Notes: generated by a model from the sequence alone, not told the origin. 64,000 nucleotides of DNA from Chelativorans salis (GCF_025336525.1 NZ_JAOCZP010000007.1:186001-250000), one strand, 5' to 3'; counted from the first letter of the stretch, positions 45,502-56,505 are shown. A program made the numbers and translations.

Positions 45502-45794
45502 CGGACGATATCATGGCGAATGTGACCATCTATACCCGCATGGGCTGCGGCTACTGCTCCGCAGCGAAGCGGCTTCTGGAAAGAAAAGGCGTCGGCTATA
45601 CCGAGCAGGACGCCAGTTTCTCCCTGGAATTGCGCCAGGAGATGATGCGCCGCGCACACGGGCGCTCCACATTCCCGCAGATCTTCGTCGGTGACATCCA
45701 TGTCGGCGGAGCGGACGAGCTCCACGCGCTCGAACGCGACGGCAAGCTCGATCCCCTGCTCGAGGCGCAGGGTGTAGAGAGGGCCGGCGCATGA
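45498..45794 (+). CDS. grxC: Glutaredoxin 3
   Basis: A 98-residue glutaredoxin with active site CGYC (Cys17, Cys20), the TFPQIFVGD cis-proline loop and the GG motif in HVGGADELHAL for glutathione binding. It reduces disulfides with glutathione. ATG at 45498 overlaps the comF stop; an internal ATG at 45513 gives the common MANVTIYTR start. Its stop overlaps the next gene by four bases, so comF-grxC-nit-DUF1178 are translationally coupled. Confidence 0.95.
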   Translation: MTDDIMANVTIYTRMGCGYCSAAKRLLERKGVGYTEQDASFSLELRQEMMRRAHGRSTFPQIFVGDIHVGGADELHALERDGKLDPLLEAQGVERAGA

Positions 45795-46648
45795 GCACGG
45801 TGCGCGTCGCGGCATTGCAAATGCGCTCGGGCACGGACGTCGAGGGCAATGTCGCTGCCTTCGAGGCACTGGTGCGCGAGGCGGCAGGTCAGGGTGCCGT
45901 CTATGTGCAAAGCCCGGAGATGACCGGCATCCTCGTGCGCGACCGCGCCACGCTTATCGAACGCATCCGGCCGGCTGCGGAAAATCTTCTGGTGCGGCGA
46001 GCAGGTGAACTCGCCCGCGAGCTGTCGCTCTTCGTCCACGTCGGCTCGACGGCCATCCCGCTCGGCGGCGGCAAGGTCGCCAACCGAGCCTTCCTGTTCG
46101 GCCCGGATGGGACGCTGATTGCCACCTACGATAAGATCCACATGTTCGACGTCGATCTCGACAAGGGCGAGAGCTGGCGCGAATCGGCCACCTATGCGCC
46201 GGGCGGGGAGACGGTGGTGGCCGCGCTCCCTTTCGCGCGGCTCGGCCTTTCCATCTGCTACGATCTGCGTTTCCCGCAGCTCTTCGGTGCCCAGGCGCTG
46301 GCCGGCGCCGAGGTGCTGACGGTGCCCGCCGCCTTTACCCGCCAGACGGGCGAGGCGCACTGGCACGTGCTCACCCGCGCCCGCGCCATCGAAAACGGCG
46401 CCTGGCTGATCGCCGCCGCGCAAGGCGGCCTGCACGAGGACGGCCGCGAGACCTACGGCCATTCGCTGGTTGTCGACCCGTGGGGACGTGTCATAGCCGA
46501 GGCAGACCATGGCGAACCGGCCGTGGTCGTTGCCGATATCGTGCCGGGCGCGGTGGCCCAGGCACGGGCGAAGATCCCTAATCTGAAGAATGCACGGGAC
46601 TTCACCGTGTCCGAGGCCGCCTATGAGCATGCGAGGGCCGCGTCATGA
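45791..46648 (+). CDS. Nitrilase-superfamily amidase, Nit2/deaminated-glutathione-amidase-like
   Basis: A 285-residue carbon-nitrogen hydrolase. The triad is Glu in YVQSPEMTGI, Lys in ATYDKIHMFDVDL, and Cys in LSICYDLRFPQLF. This pattern fits the Nit1/Nit2 branch, which repairs deaminated glutathione or acts as omega-amidase. Its coupling to glutaredoxin supports a glutathione link. It is distinct from the nitrilase-like gene at 42775, which has a different cysteine context. Overlaps of four bases join it to both neighbours. Confidence 0.9.
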   Translation: MSTVRVAALQMRSGTDVEGNVAAFEALVREAAGQGAVYVQSPEMTGILVRDRATLIERIRPAAENLLVRRAGELARELSLFVHVGSTAIPLGGGKVANRAFLFGPDGTLIATYDKIHMFDVDLDKGESWRESATYAPGGETVVAALPFARLGLSICYDLRFPQLFGAQALAGAEVLTVPAAFTRQTGEAHWHVLTRARAIENGAWLIAAAQGGLHEDGRETYGHSLVVDPWGRVIAEADHGEPAVVVADIVPGAVAQARAKIPNLKNARDFTVSEAAYEHARAAS

Positions 46649-47070
46649 TCCGGTTCGAGCTCATATGCGAGAAGGAGCACGCGTTCGAAGCGTGGTTCCG
46701 CAACGGCGAGGATTTCGAAGCGCAGAAGAGCCGCAAGCTCGTCTCCTGCCCCCATTGCGGCTCGCAAGAGGTGGAAAAGGCGCTGATGGCGCCGGCGGTC
46801 TCGAAGGGAAGTAAGAAGCCACAGATGGCGCTCGGCATGAACGAAGAGCAGAAGAAGGCGCTGGCCCAGCTCAAGGCACTCTCGGAAAAGGTCCGCGAGA
46901 ACGCCGACTATGTGGGCGGCAAGTTCGCCGAAGAGGCGCGCAAGATCCACTTCGGCGAGGTGGAAGCGCGCGGCATCTATGGCGAGGCGACGCCGGAGGA
47001 GGCAAAGGGGCTCGCCGAGGACGGGGTGGAGTTCATGCCGCTGCCGGTGTTTCCGGAGGATCGGAATTAG
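46645..47070 (+). CDS. DUF1178 family protein
   Basis: A 141-residue DUF1178 protein: IRFELICEKEHAFEAWFRNGEDFE at the start, then a zinc-ribbon-like CPHCGS, and a helical C-terminus with HFGEVEARGIYGEATPEEAKGL. The family is conserved in alphaproteobacteria and has no known function. It is last in comF-grxC-nit-DUF1178 with a four-base overlap, and is followed by repeat copy 3. Confidence 0.92.
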   Translation: MIRFELICEKEHAFEAWFRNGEDFEAQKSRKLVSCPHCGSQEVEKALMAPAVSKGSKKPQMALGMNEEQKKALAQLKALSEKVRENADYVGGKFAEEARKIHFGEVEARGIYGEATPEEAKGLAEDGVEFMPLPVFPEDRN

Positions 47071-47110
47071 GGCGCTCTGCCGTCAGATACATAAGAACGG
47101 CACCCCTCCA

Positions 47111-47272
47111 CGCCCCCCTCTGTCCTGCCGGACATCTCCCCCACGAGGGGTGAGATTGGCCGTCGCGGACGGGTCTTCGCCAATCGTCCACGTTGCAGAA
47201 GAAGTGCAGGTAAAGCGGCCAGCGTAATCTCCCCGTCGTGGGGGAGATGTCCGGGAGGAGAGAGGGGGCGCG
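47111..47272 (+). repeat. Dispersed 160-bp inverted-repeat element, copy 3
   Basis: Third copy, in the same orientation as copy 1. The left arm holds ctctgtcctgccggacatct and the right arm gtgggggagatgtccggg. The core has agattggccgtcgcg and tcgccaatcgt as in copy 1. It lies between the 3' end of DUF1178 and the 3' end of the convergent YjbR gene, outside coding sequence. Confidence 0.82.
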
Positions 47273-47312
47273 AAAGAGCGCCATCTTTTTCCACGTGGCC
47301 CAAGAGCCGGAC

Positions 47313-47654
47313 CTAACCCGCGTCCCCTTCCACCCGCTTCCTCAGTCCCGCCGGCGCCGCGTTGCGCCAGGCCATCCGCAGCGCACTTTCGAGTGTCGTC
47401 TGATCGGCCTCGGCAAGCCGCACCTGGCTCCAGCCCTTCAGCCCCCAACCGCCCTTGACGGGCGTAAAGACGCCCGGCTCGCTCGCCACCACCATCTGCT
47501 GTTCCTCGGGCGTCAGCTTCACCACTCCCGTGTCATCGCCGGGCAGGGTGGCGAAGATGCGGTTCTTCACGCGGAAGTCGGCCTTGCCGAAGTGGGACTT
47601 CTCCTCCGTCTCCGGCAGGCCGAGCGCAAGACGGCGCAGGTCGCTGGCATCCAT
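47313..47654 (-). CDS. MmcQ/YjbR family protein
   Basis: A 113-residue MmcQ/YjbR-like protein: LALGLPETEEKSHFGKADFRVKNRIFATL, then VVKLTPEEQQMV and WSQVRLAEADQTTLESAL. The fold resembles CyaY/double-wing DNA-binding proteins, and the function is unknown. The ATG at 47654 is chosen; the open frame continues far upstream inside ubiG on the same strand and is not meaningful there. A second, different YjbR member is at 60000. Confidence 0.85.
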   Translation of the reverse strand: MDASDLRRLALGLPETEEKSHFGKADFRVKNRIFATLPGDDTGVVKLTPEEQQMVVASEPGVFTPVKGGWGLKGWSQVRLAEADQTTLESALRMAWRNAAPAGLRKRVEGDAG

Positions 47655-47707
47655 GGCTTCCTCCCCTCTTCCGAAAGCCGTAGATAGCACGAAATGCGTG
47701 AAAGAGC

Positions 47708-48469
47708 TCAACTCAGGTCTTCGGCCTTCGGCTTTTCGGCAAGCACCATGTAGTTCACGTCCATGTCGCGTGAGCGCTGCCAGCGGTCGGAGAGGGGATT
47801 GTAGATGACGCCCGTGCGGTCCTTCATGACGAGACCGGCGGCGGTGAGCGCGCGCTCCATCTCCTCCGGGCGCACCAGCCTGCCGTATTGGTGCGTGCCG
47901 CGCGGCAGCCAGCGCAGCACATATTCGGCACCGATGATGGCAAGCCCCAACGCCTTCAGGGTGCGGTTGATGGTGGCAACGAACATGATGCCGCCGGGCT
48001 TCAGCATCTCGGCGCATTTGCCGATGAAGAATTCGACGTCGGCCACATGTTCGACCACCTCCATATTGAGGATGACGTCGAATTTTTCGCCCTGATCGGC
48101 GAGCGCTTCGGCGGTCTCCGCACGATAGTCCACCTTCACGCCGCTTGACGCGGCATGCAGCCTGGCAACCTCGATATTGGTCGTCGAAGCGTCGGCGCCG
48201 ACGACCTCGGCACCCAGCCGCGCCATCGGCTCGCACAGAAGGCCGCCGCCACAGCCGATGTCGAGAAAGCGCAGCTTTTCAAACGGATGGGCGGCACGCG
48301 GGTCGCGGCCGAAATGGGCGGCCACGTGGTCACGGATATAGGCAAGACGCACCGGATTGAACTTGTGCAGCGGGCGAAACTTGCCGTTGGGGTTCCACCA
48401 CTCCGCTGCGAGCGCGGAGAAGCGTTCGACTTCGCCGGCGTCGATCGTCGTACGTTGGGCCTCAGGCAT
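47708..48469 (-). CDS. ubiG: Bifunctional ubiquinone O-methyltransferase UbiG
   Basis: A 253-residue SAM methyltransferase that makes both O-methylations of ubiquinone synthesis. Features include [20 protein letters not shown], the SAM loop [29 protein letters not shown], and [21 protein letters not shown]. The start at 48469 has AGGAGA seven bases upstream; an ATG further up is less likely. As I recall ubiG often lies directly next to lysC in this order; here a TetR/RidA pair sits between them. Confidence 0.94.
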   Translation of the reverse strand: MPEAQRTTIDAGEVERFSALAAEWWNPNGKFRPLHKFNPVRLAYIRDHVAAHFGRDPRAAHPFEKLRFLDIGCGGGLLCEPMARLGAEVVGADASTTNIEVARLHAASSGVKVDYRAETAEALADQGEKFDVILNMEVVEHVADVEFFIGKCAEMLKPGGIMFVATINRTLKALGLAIIGAEYVLRWLPRGTHQYGRLVRPEEMERALTAAGLVMKDRTGVIYNPLSDRWQRSRDMDVNYMVLAEKPKAEDLS

Positions 48470-48733
48470 GGGCGTGGTCTCCTCTCGCGAAGGCATCAAG
48501 TCGGGTAGTAGAGGTACGATGTCAAGGCGGGAAATTTCCTCCCCTCATAGTCTCATATCCGGCGGAGGAGGGGGTGTTCGCCCTCAGCCGTTGGGGTAGT
48601 GCCGCGGGTTGAGTTTCGGCTGTGGGTGGGCAGCGGCCGCCCGCTGCGATCATCGCGAACGGTCGCGATGCGGACTTTGCTGCCGTCCATCCGCGTAATC
48701 CGGCACCGTCTCGTCCAGGAAATGACGAATGTT

Positions 48734-49432
48734 TCATTGTCTCGGGGCAAGGCCATCGAGCAGGAAGTCGAGGCCTTTCCGGAAGGCGCCATCCCAATCG
48801 TTATCCAACAGCAGACGAGAGCGCTCAATTGTCGGATAGCGTTCGCTGAGACGTGTTAGGCGCAGCTGCGCGGTGGCCCTTTCGTCGTCCGAGAGGTCGA
48901 AGCTCGCCCGGGTGATGGTGGCGCCCATCACATAGTTCCAGAGCGACCATATCGCGGCGTTCAATTCTGCGTCCGCTACACCGGCTCTGGACAAGGTCTT
49001 GCTCAGCAGTTCCAGGCGACTGAGGATGTTCGGGCCGAGCGCCCGGCGCGGCAACAGCGATGCCGACCAAGGATGGCGCAGCATGCTTGCGCGCCAGTCT
49101 TCGAGCATATGGACGACTTCTCCACGCCAGTCCTGAGGCTCAATCGTTTGCGGCGGTCCGCGATATTCGAGCACCGCGTCAAGCGCCAGATCAAAGACAT
49201 CCTCTTTGTTGTCGACGTGCCAATACAGGCTCATTACGCCCGAGCCGAGGCGATCAGCCAGCCGACGCATCGTCAATCCGCCAATTCCCTGGGCGTCCAG
49301 CAGTTCTACCGCGGTCGCCACGATACGTTCCCGAGAGAGAAGCGGTTCTCTGCTCGCTTCCTGCACGGGCTGGAGCCGCACGCTTGTCTGTTGGAATTGT
49401 TTGTTCTGGGCGCCGCTTCGTTTGGCTGCCAT
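48734..49432 (-). CDS. TetR/AcrR family transcriptional regulator
   Basis: A 232-residue TetR-type repressor. A short basic N-terminus precedes the helix-turn-helix RERIVATAVELLDAQGIGGLTMRRLADRLGSGVMSLYWHV (about residues 36-75), which is close to true TetR-class proteins. The C-terminal domain (NAAIWSLWNYVMGATITRASFDL) resembles the TetR_C group. ATG at 49432 is used; a GTG at 49444 is in frame. It diverges from the exported RidA-like gene across palindromic DNA and is the likely regulator of that gene. Confidence 0.9.
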   Translation of the reverse strand: MAAKRSGAQNKQFQQTSVRLQPVQEASREPLLSRERIVATAVELLDAQGIGGLTMRRLADRLGSGVMSLYWHVDNKEDVFDLALDAVLEYRGPPQTIEPQDWRGEVVHMLEDWRASMLRHPWSASLLPRRALGPNILSRLELLSKTLSRAGVADAELNAAIWSLWNYVMGATITRASFDLSDDERATAQLRLTRLSERYPTIERSRLLLDNDWDGAFRKGLDFLLDGLAPRQ

Positions 49433-49502
49433 GCGTTTCCTCACTGGTCAGAACGTCGATTTTGGCCGGCAACGCGACGAATGTCGATCCCGAACGATTG
49501 AC

Positions 49503-49543
49503 TCGTACGTCGTACGGTGTAATGGAATGGTACATTGTACGAG
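49503..49543. promoter_or_regulatory. Operator-like palindromes between TetR and RidA-like genes
   Basis: cgtacgtcgtacg (49504-49516) and gtacattgtac (49530-49540) are both perfect palindromes around one central base, and both are built on GTAC. Outer tcgtac and gtacga bracket the pair. Position between the divergent TetR and RidA-like genes suggests the TetR operator. Confidence 0.55.
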
Positions 49544-49625
49544 GCAACCCCCGATATGGGTCGAAGTCCATCATGCCGGCCGCGACGCTACGTTGCTCGC
49601 AGGTCCGCAGAGCCAAGAGAAAATC

Positions 49626-50114
49626 ATGTCACGCACAATCAAGCATCTGCTTATCGGAGGACTAGTCATCATGACCATGGGTGTTCCCGCGGCGACGACA
49701 GCAAATGAGAATGATCTCGAGCTGACCATCGTCAATCCAAAAAACCTCTACGACCCGTCGCCGAATGGCTACAGCACAGCGGTGATCGCGCCCCGCGGAG
49801 GCCGGGTGGCCTACATCTCCGGACAGGGCGGTCAAGACAGCACTGGGGCCTTGTCGCCCGACTTCGCTGTTCAGGTTGAGCAGGCCTACGCAAATTTGCG
49901 CACCGTCCTTGATGCGCTCGGTGCCAGGCCGGATCAGGTCGCCAAGCTCACGACCTTCGTGGTCGATCACGATATGTCCAAGCTTGAGGTATTGACCAGG
50001 AACGTCAAGGAAATGTTCGGCGAGGCGCTGCCGGCGCAGACTCTGATTCCCGTTCCCAAGCTTGCAATTGATCCCATGCTCTTCGAGGTGGAAGCCGTCG
50101 TCATTCTGGAATAG
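49626..50114 (+). CDS. Exported RidA (YjgF) family protein lacking the family arginine
   Basis: A 162-residue protein with a signal peptide (about residues 1-27, ending in AATTANEN) and a RidA/YjgF fold: VAYISGQGGQD, then QAYANLRTVLDALGARPDQVAKLTTFVVD and a C-terminal MLFEVEAVVILE. In enamine/imine deaminases a conserved Arg (PARS, Arg105 of Salmonella RidA) binds the substrate carboxylate. Here the aligned segment reads PAQT (Gln138), so deaminase activity is doubtful. A periplasmic location is also unusual for the family. It diverges from a TetR gene. Confidence 0.82.
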   Translation: MSRTIKHLLIGGLVIMTMGVPAATTANENDLELTIVNPKNLYDPSPNGYSTAVIAPRGGRVAYISGQGGQDSTGALSPDFAVQVEQAYANLRTVLDALGARPDQVAKLTTFVVDHDMSKLEVLTRNVKEMFGEALPAQTLIPVPKLAIDPMLFEVEAVVILE

Positions 50115-50599
50115 TGGTGCCGGTCGCCCTTGGCGTGCGAGAGCAAGGAATTTCCTCTCTCTGGGTCATGACGACGAACGACAAGCTCACCACATTGCGC
50201 TTTTGCCAACGGCAGGGGCTTCGAGCTACGGCAGGTATGCCTGGAGCGATAAGCGAGGCCAGACTGCTAAAGTCCGCCATCCCAAAAGATTGGTGATCAC
50301 GGAATACCAATCAGGAATGAGATAGATTTGTGCAGTCGGCTTTTCTGGGCGTCTTACCGAGGCAGGAGCGCAGCAACCCGCAAAGGGCTCTATCACGACC
50401 TCCCCCGCAGAAGCATCTGAGGGCGCAACGGGTCGAGAGACGAAACTCAAACCAAGAAACTACTCAGCCGTCGTGCTTCTTGCAGCGCGTAAGGCTTTTC
50501 GATATGGAAGCCGCGGTTGCGCGGCTGCCGATCGCCGCGCCTTTCAACCTCATCGTCCGGGCAGGCCCGACTTCCGAGTAAAGGCACCTCCAGAAAGCC
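50115..50599. other. Non-coding gap before lysC
   Basis: About 485 bases between the RidA-like gene and lysC. Short open frames on both strands show no family resemblance and no good ribosome sites. No terminator, repeat or attL/attR-like duplication was found by eye. The lysC promoter should lie in its right part. This may be the right edge of the inserted TetR/RidA segment. Confidence 0.4.
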
Positions 50600-51874
50600 A
50601 TGGCGCGCATCGTGATGAAATTCGGCGGGACGTCCGTCGCCGACATCGCCCGCATCCACAATGTGGCGCGCCATGTCAAACGCGAGGTGGACGCGGGCCA
50701 CGAGGTGGCCGTCGTCGTCTCGGCCATGGCCGGCAAGACGAATGAGCTGGTGGGCTGGGCGCGGGAGATGCCCAAGGCCTGCGGCGCCAACTCGCCCTTC
50801 TTCGATGCGCGGGAATATGATGCCATCGTCGCCTCCGGCGAGCAGGTGACGAGCGGCCTTCTGGCGATCGCGCTGCAGTCGATAGGCGTCGACGCGCGCT
50901 CCTGGCAGGGCTGGCAAATCCCCATCCGCACCGACGGCGCGCACGGCGCCGCGCGCATCCTGGAGATCGACGGCGGCGAGATCGTGCGCCGCATGGGTAC
51001 GGGGCAGGTGGCGGTGGTCACGGGCTTTCAGGGCTTGGCGCCCGACAACCGCCTCGCCACGCTAGGGCGCGGCGGGTCCGACACAAGCGCCGTGGCGGTT
51101 GCGGCGGCGCTGAAAGCCGATCGCTGCGATATCTACACCGATGTCGACGGCGTCTATACCACGGACCCGCGCATCGAGCCCAAGGCACGACGGCTTTCCA
51201 GGATATCGTTCGAGGAGATGCTCGAACTGGCCTCGCAAGGGGCCAAGGTGCTGCAGGTGCGCTCTGTGGAACTGGCCATGGTGCACGGGGTCCGAACTTT
51301 CGTAAGATCGTCATTCGAGGACCCTGATGCGCCGGGGATGGGCGATTTCGACAACCCGCCCGGAACGCTCATTTGCGACGAGGATGAAATCGTGGAACAG
51401 CAAGTCGTCACCGGCATCGCCTACGCCAAGGACGAGGCACAGATCTCGCTGCGCAGGCTGGCCGACAGGCCAGGCGTTTCGGCCGGCATCTTCGGGCCGT
51501 TGGCCGAGGCCAACATCAATGTCGACATGATCGTTCAGAACGTGTCCGAGGACGGCTCGAAGACGGACATGACCTTCACAGTGCCCACCGGCGACCTGGA
51601 AAAGGCGGTGAGCGTGCTGGAAAAGGCGAAGGACAGTGTCGGCTTCGACGCCATCCAGTCGGAAGCCGGCCTCGTCAAGGTGTCGGTCATCGGCATCGGC
51701 ATGCGCAGCCATGCTGGCGTCGCCGCCACCGCCTTCAAGGCCCTGGCGGAGAAGGGCATCAATATCCGCGCGATTACGACGTCGGAGATAAAAATCTCCA
51801 TCCTGATCGACGGCCCCTATGCGGAATTGGCGGTACGGACTTTGCATTCCGTCTACGGTCTCGATAAGCAATAA
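50600..51874 (+). CDS. lysC: Aspartate kinase
   Basis: A 424-residue aspartokinase, the entry step of lysine, threonine and methionine synthesis. The N-terminal kinase motif is MKFGGTSVAD, and GRGGSDTSAVAVAAAL and YTDVDGVYTTDPRI follow. The C-terminal third has two ACT domains (ISLRRLADRPGVSAGIFG and KVSVIGIGMRSHAGVAA), the usual site of feedback inhibition. It starts the conserved block lysC-ptsP-prfA-prmC. With lysA this is the second lysine gene in the window. Confidence 0.96.
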   Translation: MARIVMKFGGTSVADIARIHNVARHVKREVDAGHEVAVVVSAMAGKTNELVGWAREMPKACGANSPFFDAREYDAIVASGEQVTSGLLAIALQSIGVDARSWQGWQIPIRTDGAHGAARILEIDGGEIVRRMGTGQVAVVTGFQGLAPDNRLATLGRGGSDTSAVAVAAALKADRCDIYTDVDGVYTTDPRIEPKARRLSRISFEEMLELASQGAKVLQVRSVELAMVHGVRTFVRSSFEDPDAPGMGDFDNPPGTLICDEDEIVEQQVVTGIAYAKDEAQISLRRLADRPGVSAGIFGPLAEANINVDMIVQNVSEDGSKTDMTFTVPTGDLEKAVSVLEKAKDSVGFDAIQSEAGLVKVSVIGIGMRSHAGVAATAFKALAEKGINIRAITTSEIKISILIDGPYAELAVRTLHSVYGLDKQ

Positions 51875-51948
51875 AGACATGTGTCTTGAACCATGTCTCT
51901 GGTGCTGCCAAACCGGTGGTGCCGGGCGGGGTTTTGGAGTGAGGCTCG

Positions 51949-54219
51949 ATGCGAGAGACCGGCGCAGGCCCGCGCGTATTATTAAGACGCCTCCGCGAGA
52001 TGATGGCGGAGGCGATGGAGCCGCAGGAGCGGCTCGACCGAATCGTGCGCGAAATCGCCCAGAACATGGTGGCGGAGGTCTGCTCGCTTTATATCCTGCG
52101 CGCTGACTCCGTGCTCGAGCTCTACGCCACGGAAGGCCTTAACCCGAACGCGGTGCACTTGGCGCAGTTGCGCCTCGGCCAGGGTCTTGTCGGCTCCATC
52201 GCCGCCAGCGCGCGACCGCTCAACCTTTCCGACGCGCAGAAGCACCCTGCCTTCGCCTATCTGCCGGAGACAGGGGAGGAGGCCTATCACTCCTTCCTCG
52301 GCGTGCCGGTACTGCGTGCCGGCCGCACGCTTGGCGTGCTCGTCGTGCAGAACCGCACCCAGCGCCACTACCGCGAGGACGAGGAGGAGGCGCTGGAGAC
52401 GGTGGCAATGGTCATCGCCGAGATGATCGCCACCGGAGATCTCGCCCGGCTGACGCGGCCGGGGATCGAGCTCGACTTGAGTCGCTCGGTCAACCTGAAG
52501 GGCCTGCCTTTCAACGATGGGGTGGGGCTCGGCCATGTGGTGCTGCACGAACCGCGCATCGTCGTCACCAATCTTTTCAACGAGGATAGCGACCAGGAGC
52601 TGGAGCGGCTGGACGAGGCGCTGTCATCGCTCAGGCTCTCCATCGACGACATGCTGTCTCGCCGCGACGTCGCCTTCGAAGGCGAGCACCGGGCGGTGCT
52701 GGAGGCCTACCGCATGTTCGCCAACGACCGCGGCTGGGTGCGCAGGCTGGAAGAGGCCGTGCGCAACGGGCTGACGGCGGAAGCCGCGGTGGAGAAGGTG
52801 CAAAGCGACATGCGCGCGCGCATGCTGCACATGACCGACCCCTATCTGCGCGAGCGCATGAGCGATTTCGATGATCTGGCCAACCGGCTCCTGCGCCAGC
52901 TTATGGGGCGGGGCGCGGACGCGTTGGCCGAGGTCATGCCGAAGGACGCGATCGTCGTCGCCCGCTCCATGGGAGCGGCGGAGCTGCTCGACTATCCGCG
53001 TGAACGTCTGCGCGGGCTGGTGCTGGAGGACGGGGCGCCGACCAGCCACATCGTCATCGTCGCGCGTGCCATCGGTCTGCCGACGGTGGGCCAGGTAAAG
53101 GGCGCGGTCTCCATGTCGGAGAACGGCGATGCCATCATCGTCGACGGAGAGGACGGGCAGGTGCACCTGCGCCCGCAGGGTGACATCGAGACGGCCTATG
53201 CGGAGAAGGTGCGCTTCCGGGCGCGGCGACAGAAACTCTACCACGAGCTGCGCGCCAAGCCGGCGCAGACCAAGGACGGGGTGCCGGTTGAGCTTTTGAT
53301 GAATGCCGGGCTTGCCGTCGATCTGCCGCAACTGGCCGATTCAGGGGCGGCGGGCATTGGGCTTTTCCGTACCGAGCTGCAGTTCATGGTGGCTCTCACC
53401 TTCCCGCGCGTAGAGGCTCAGGAGCGGCTTTACCGCGAGGTGCTCGTTGCTGCGGACGGCAAGCCGGTCACCTTCCGTACCATCGATATCGGCGGCGATA
53501 AGGTGCTGCCCTATTTCAAGGGGGCGCAGCACGAGGAGAATCCGGCGCTCGGCTGGCGTGCCATAAGGCTTACGCTCGACCGGCCGGGGCTTCTGCGCAC
53601 CCAAATTCGCGCCCTTCTGAAGGCGGCGGGTGGGCGTGAACTGAAGCTGATGCTGCCCATGGTGACGGAGGTGGACGAAATCCGCCAGGCCCGCGCCATC
53701 ATCGACCGCGAGGTGCGGCATCTGTCGCGCTTCGCCCACCACCTGCCGACGAGCCTCAAGCTTGGAGCGATGATCGAGGTGCCTGCGCTCCTATGGCAGC
53801 TCGAGGAGCTGATGCAGGCGGTGGACTTCGTCTCGGTGGGCTCCAATGACCTGTTCCAGTTCGTCACCGCCACGGACCGGGGAAACACGCGGATTGCCGA
53901 GCGCTTCGACCCGCTCGGCGTGCCCTTCCTGCGGCTGTTGCGGCAGATCGCCCAGGCGGGACAGGCCGTGCATACGCCGGTGACGCTGTGCGGGGAACTG
54001 GCGGGGCGGCCCATCTCCGCGATGGCGCTTCTCGGCATCGGCTACCGCTCGATCTCCATGGCGCCGGCGTCCATCGGTCCCGTCAAGGCGATGCTGTGCG
54101 AGTTGCCGCTCGAGGCGTTGATGGAGCGGATGGAGGATGCTCTTGCCAATCACGGTGCGAAGACCGATATCCGGGCCGAGCTGACCGCATTCGCTCGCGA
54201 ACACGATATTCCTCTTTGA
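51949..54219 (+). CDS. ptsP: Nitrogen-PTS enzyme I (phosphoenolpyruvate-protein phosphotransferase PtsP)
   Basis: A 756-residue EI-Ntr. The N-terminal GAF domain (about residues 20-165) includes [23 protein letters not shown]. The EI part follows, with the phospho-histidine in [15 protein letters not shown] (His367) and PEP-binding landmarks [27 protein letters not shown] and CGELAGRP near the C-terminus. It feeds phosphate to NPr and EIIA-Ntr and links nitrogen and carbon status to potassium transport and stress. It lies 74 bases after lysC and 16 bases before prfA. Confidence 0.95.
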   Translation: MRETGAGPRVLLRRLREMMAEAMEPQERLDRIVREIAQNMVAEVCSLYILRADSVLELYATEGLNPNAVHLAQLRLGQGLVGSIAASARPLNLSDAQKHPAFAYLPETGEEAYHSFLGVPVLRAGRTLGVLVVQNRTQRHYREDEEEALETVAMVIAEMIATGDLARLTRPGIELDLSRSVNLKGLPFNDGVGLGHVVLHEPRIVVTNLFNEDSDQELERLDEALSSLRLSIDDMLSRRDVAFEGEHRAVLEAYRMFANDRGWVRRLEEAVRNGLTAEAAVEKVQSDMRARMLHMTDPYLRERMSDFDDLANRLLRQLMGRGADALAEVMPKDAIVVARSMGAAELLDYPRERLRGLVLEDGAPTSHIVIVARAIGLPTVGQVKGAVSMSENGDAIIVDGEDGQVHLRPQGDIETAYAEKVRFRARRQKLYHELRAKPAQTKDGVPVELLMNAGLAVDLPQLADSGAAGIGLFRTELQFMVALTFPRVEAQERLYREVLVAADGKPVTFRTIDIGGDKVLPYFKGAQHEENPALGWRAIRLTLDRPGLLRTQIRALLKAAGGRELKLMLPMVTEVDEIRQARAIIDREVRHLSRFAHHLPTSLKLGAMIEVPALLWQLEELMQAVDFVSVGSNDLFQFVTATDRGNTRIAERFDPLGVPFLRLLRQIAQAGQAVHTPVTLCGELAGRPISAMALLGIGYRSISMAPASIGPVKAMLCELPLEALMERMEDALANHGAKTDIRAELTAFAREHDIPL

Positions 54220-54235
54220 GTGCAAGACCCGACCG

Positions 54236-55307
<1,072 letters not shown>

Positions 55308-55315
<8 letters not shown>

Positions 55316-56201
55316 GCGCGAGGAGATTGCGCTTGGAGCAACGCTCGATACCTTATTGAAGGCCGTGCGACGGCAGCTTGCCGAGTGCCGGGCCGAGGAC
55401 GCCGATTTCGAAGCCCGCCTTCTGGTGGAGCATTTCACGGGCACGTCCCGAACCGATGCGATCAGTGATCCCGACCGGCCGGTCACGCGGCAGGCAGTGG
55501 GCGAGATCGACGCTGCGCTGGCGCGCCGCCGCGCGGGCGAACCTGTGTACCGCATCCTCGGCTTCCGCGAGTTCTATGGGCTGACGCTCAAGCTTTCCCC
55601 TCAGACGCTCGAGCCGCGGCCGGATACGGAGACGCTGGTGGATCTGGCGCTTGCGGAAGCGCGGCGGATCGTTGCGTCACGCGGGCGCTGCCGCATCCTC
55701 GACCTCGGCACGGGAACCGGGGCGATCGCGCTGGCGCTTTTGAGCATGGTGCCCGAGGCAGAGGCGGTGGGTGTCGATATTTCCGAAGAAGCCCTTGCAA
55801 CGGCGCGCACCAATGCCGATATAAACGGGCAACGAGAGCGCTTCGTCGCGCTGAGGTCCAACTGGTTGACGGATGTCGACGGCATGTTCGACCTGATCGT
55901 CTCCAATCCGCCTTATATACCGACGGCCGATCTGGAGACGCTTTCGCGTGAGGTGCGCGAACACGATCCGCGAGCCGCGCTGGACGGCGGGGCGGACGGA
56001 CTTGATTTCTACAGATCGATTGCCGCCGGAGCACATCGCCACCTGGAAGGCGAAGGCGCCGTCGCGGTGGAGACGGGTTACAACCAGAAGTCCGCCGTGG
56101 AGGCCATCTTCGCTAAAGAAGGCTACAGTACCGTCAGGACGGCACGTGATCTGGGTGGGCGCGACAGGGCCATGTTGTTCATGCCTGTGCGCTCCGGATG
56201 A
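55308..56201 (+). CDS. prmC: Release-factor glutamine methyltransferase PrmC
   Basis: A 297-residue SAM methyltransferase that modifies the GGQ glutamine of release factors. The N-terminal helical domain is followed by [15 protein letters not shown] (SAM loop) and the substrate motif SNPPY in [14 protein letters not shown]. The start at 55308 overlaps the end of prfA; the frame is open slightly further up. A 304-base gap separates it from the next gene. Confidence 0.95.
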
Positions 56202-56505
56202 GGGCTTGGAAAAAAGACTTGGCAAGGTGCGGGAATGTCGCTAGGTTCCGCCGTGCCGGATGAGACGAAGCAGGCAGTGCCGTTTTCGATTCGGTTCCCG
56301 CGGACAGACTGCCTTTTTGCGTTATCGACGCATGTGCTTCGTGCGGGGATCATCGGGCAAGTGACACCAAGCGGACCAGGATGGCCCTCGTGCCTATCGA
56401 GGTGCGGCACATCGCCAGGGGAAATTGTGAGACGGACGGCCTTGGTGCCCGTTTTCTCCGAAATCAACACTCGAATCGATAGTTGTCTCAAACGAAGAGA
56501 ATGGA
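56202..56505. other. Non-coding gap between prmC and DUF4167
   Basis: About 304 bases with no recognisable gene, repeat or terminator. The region just before 56506 is A/G-rich (aacgaagagaatgga) and serves as the ribosome site of the next gene. A promoter for the DUF4167 gene is expected but could not be placed. Confidence 0.4.
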
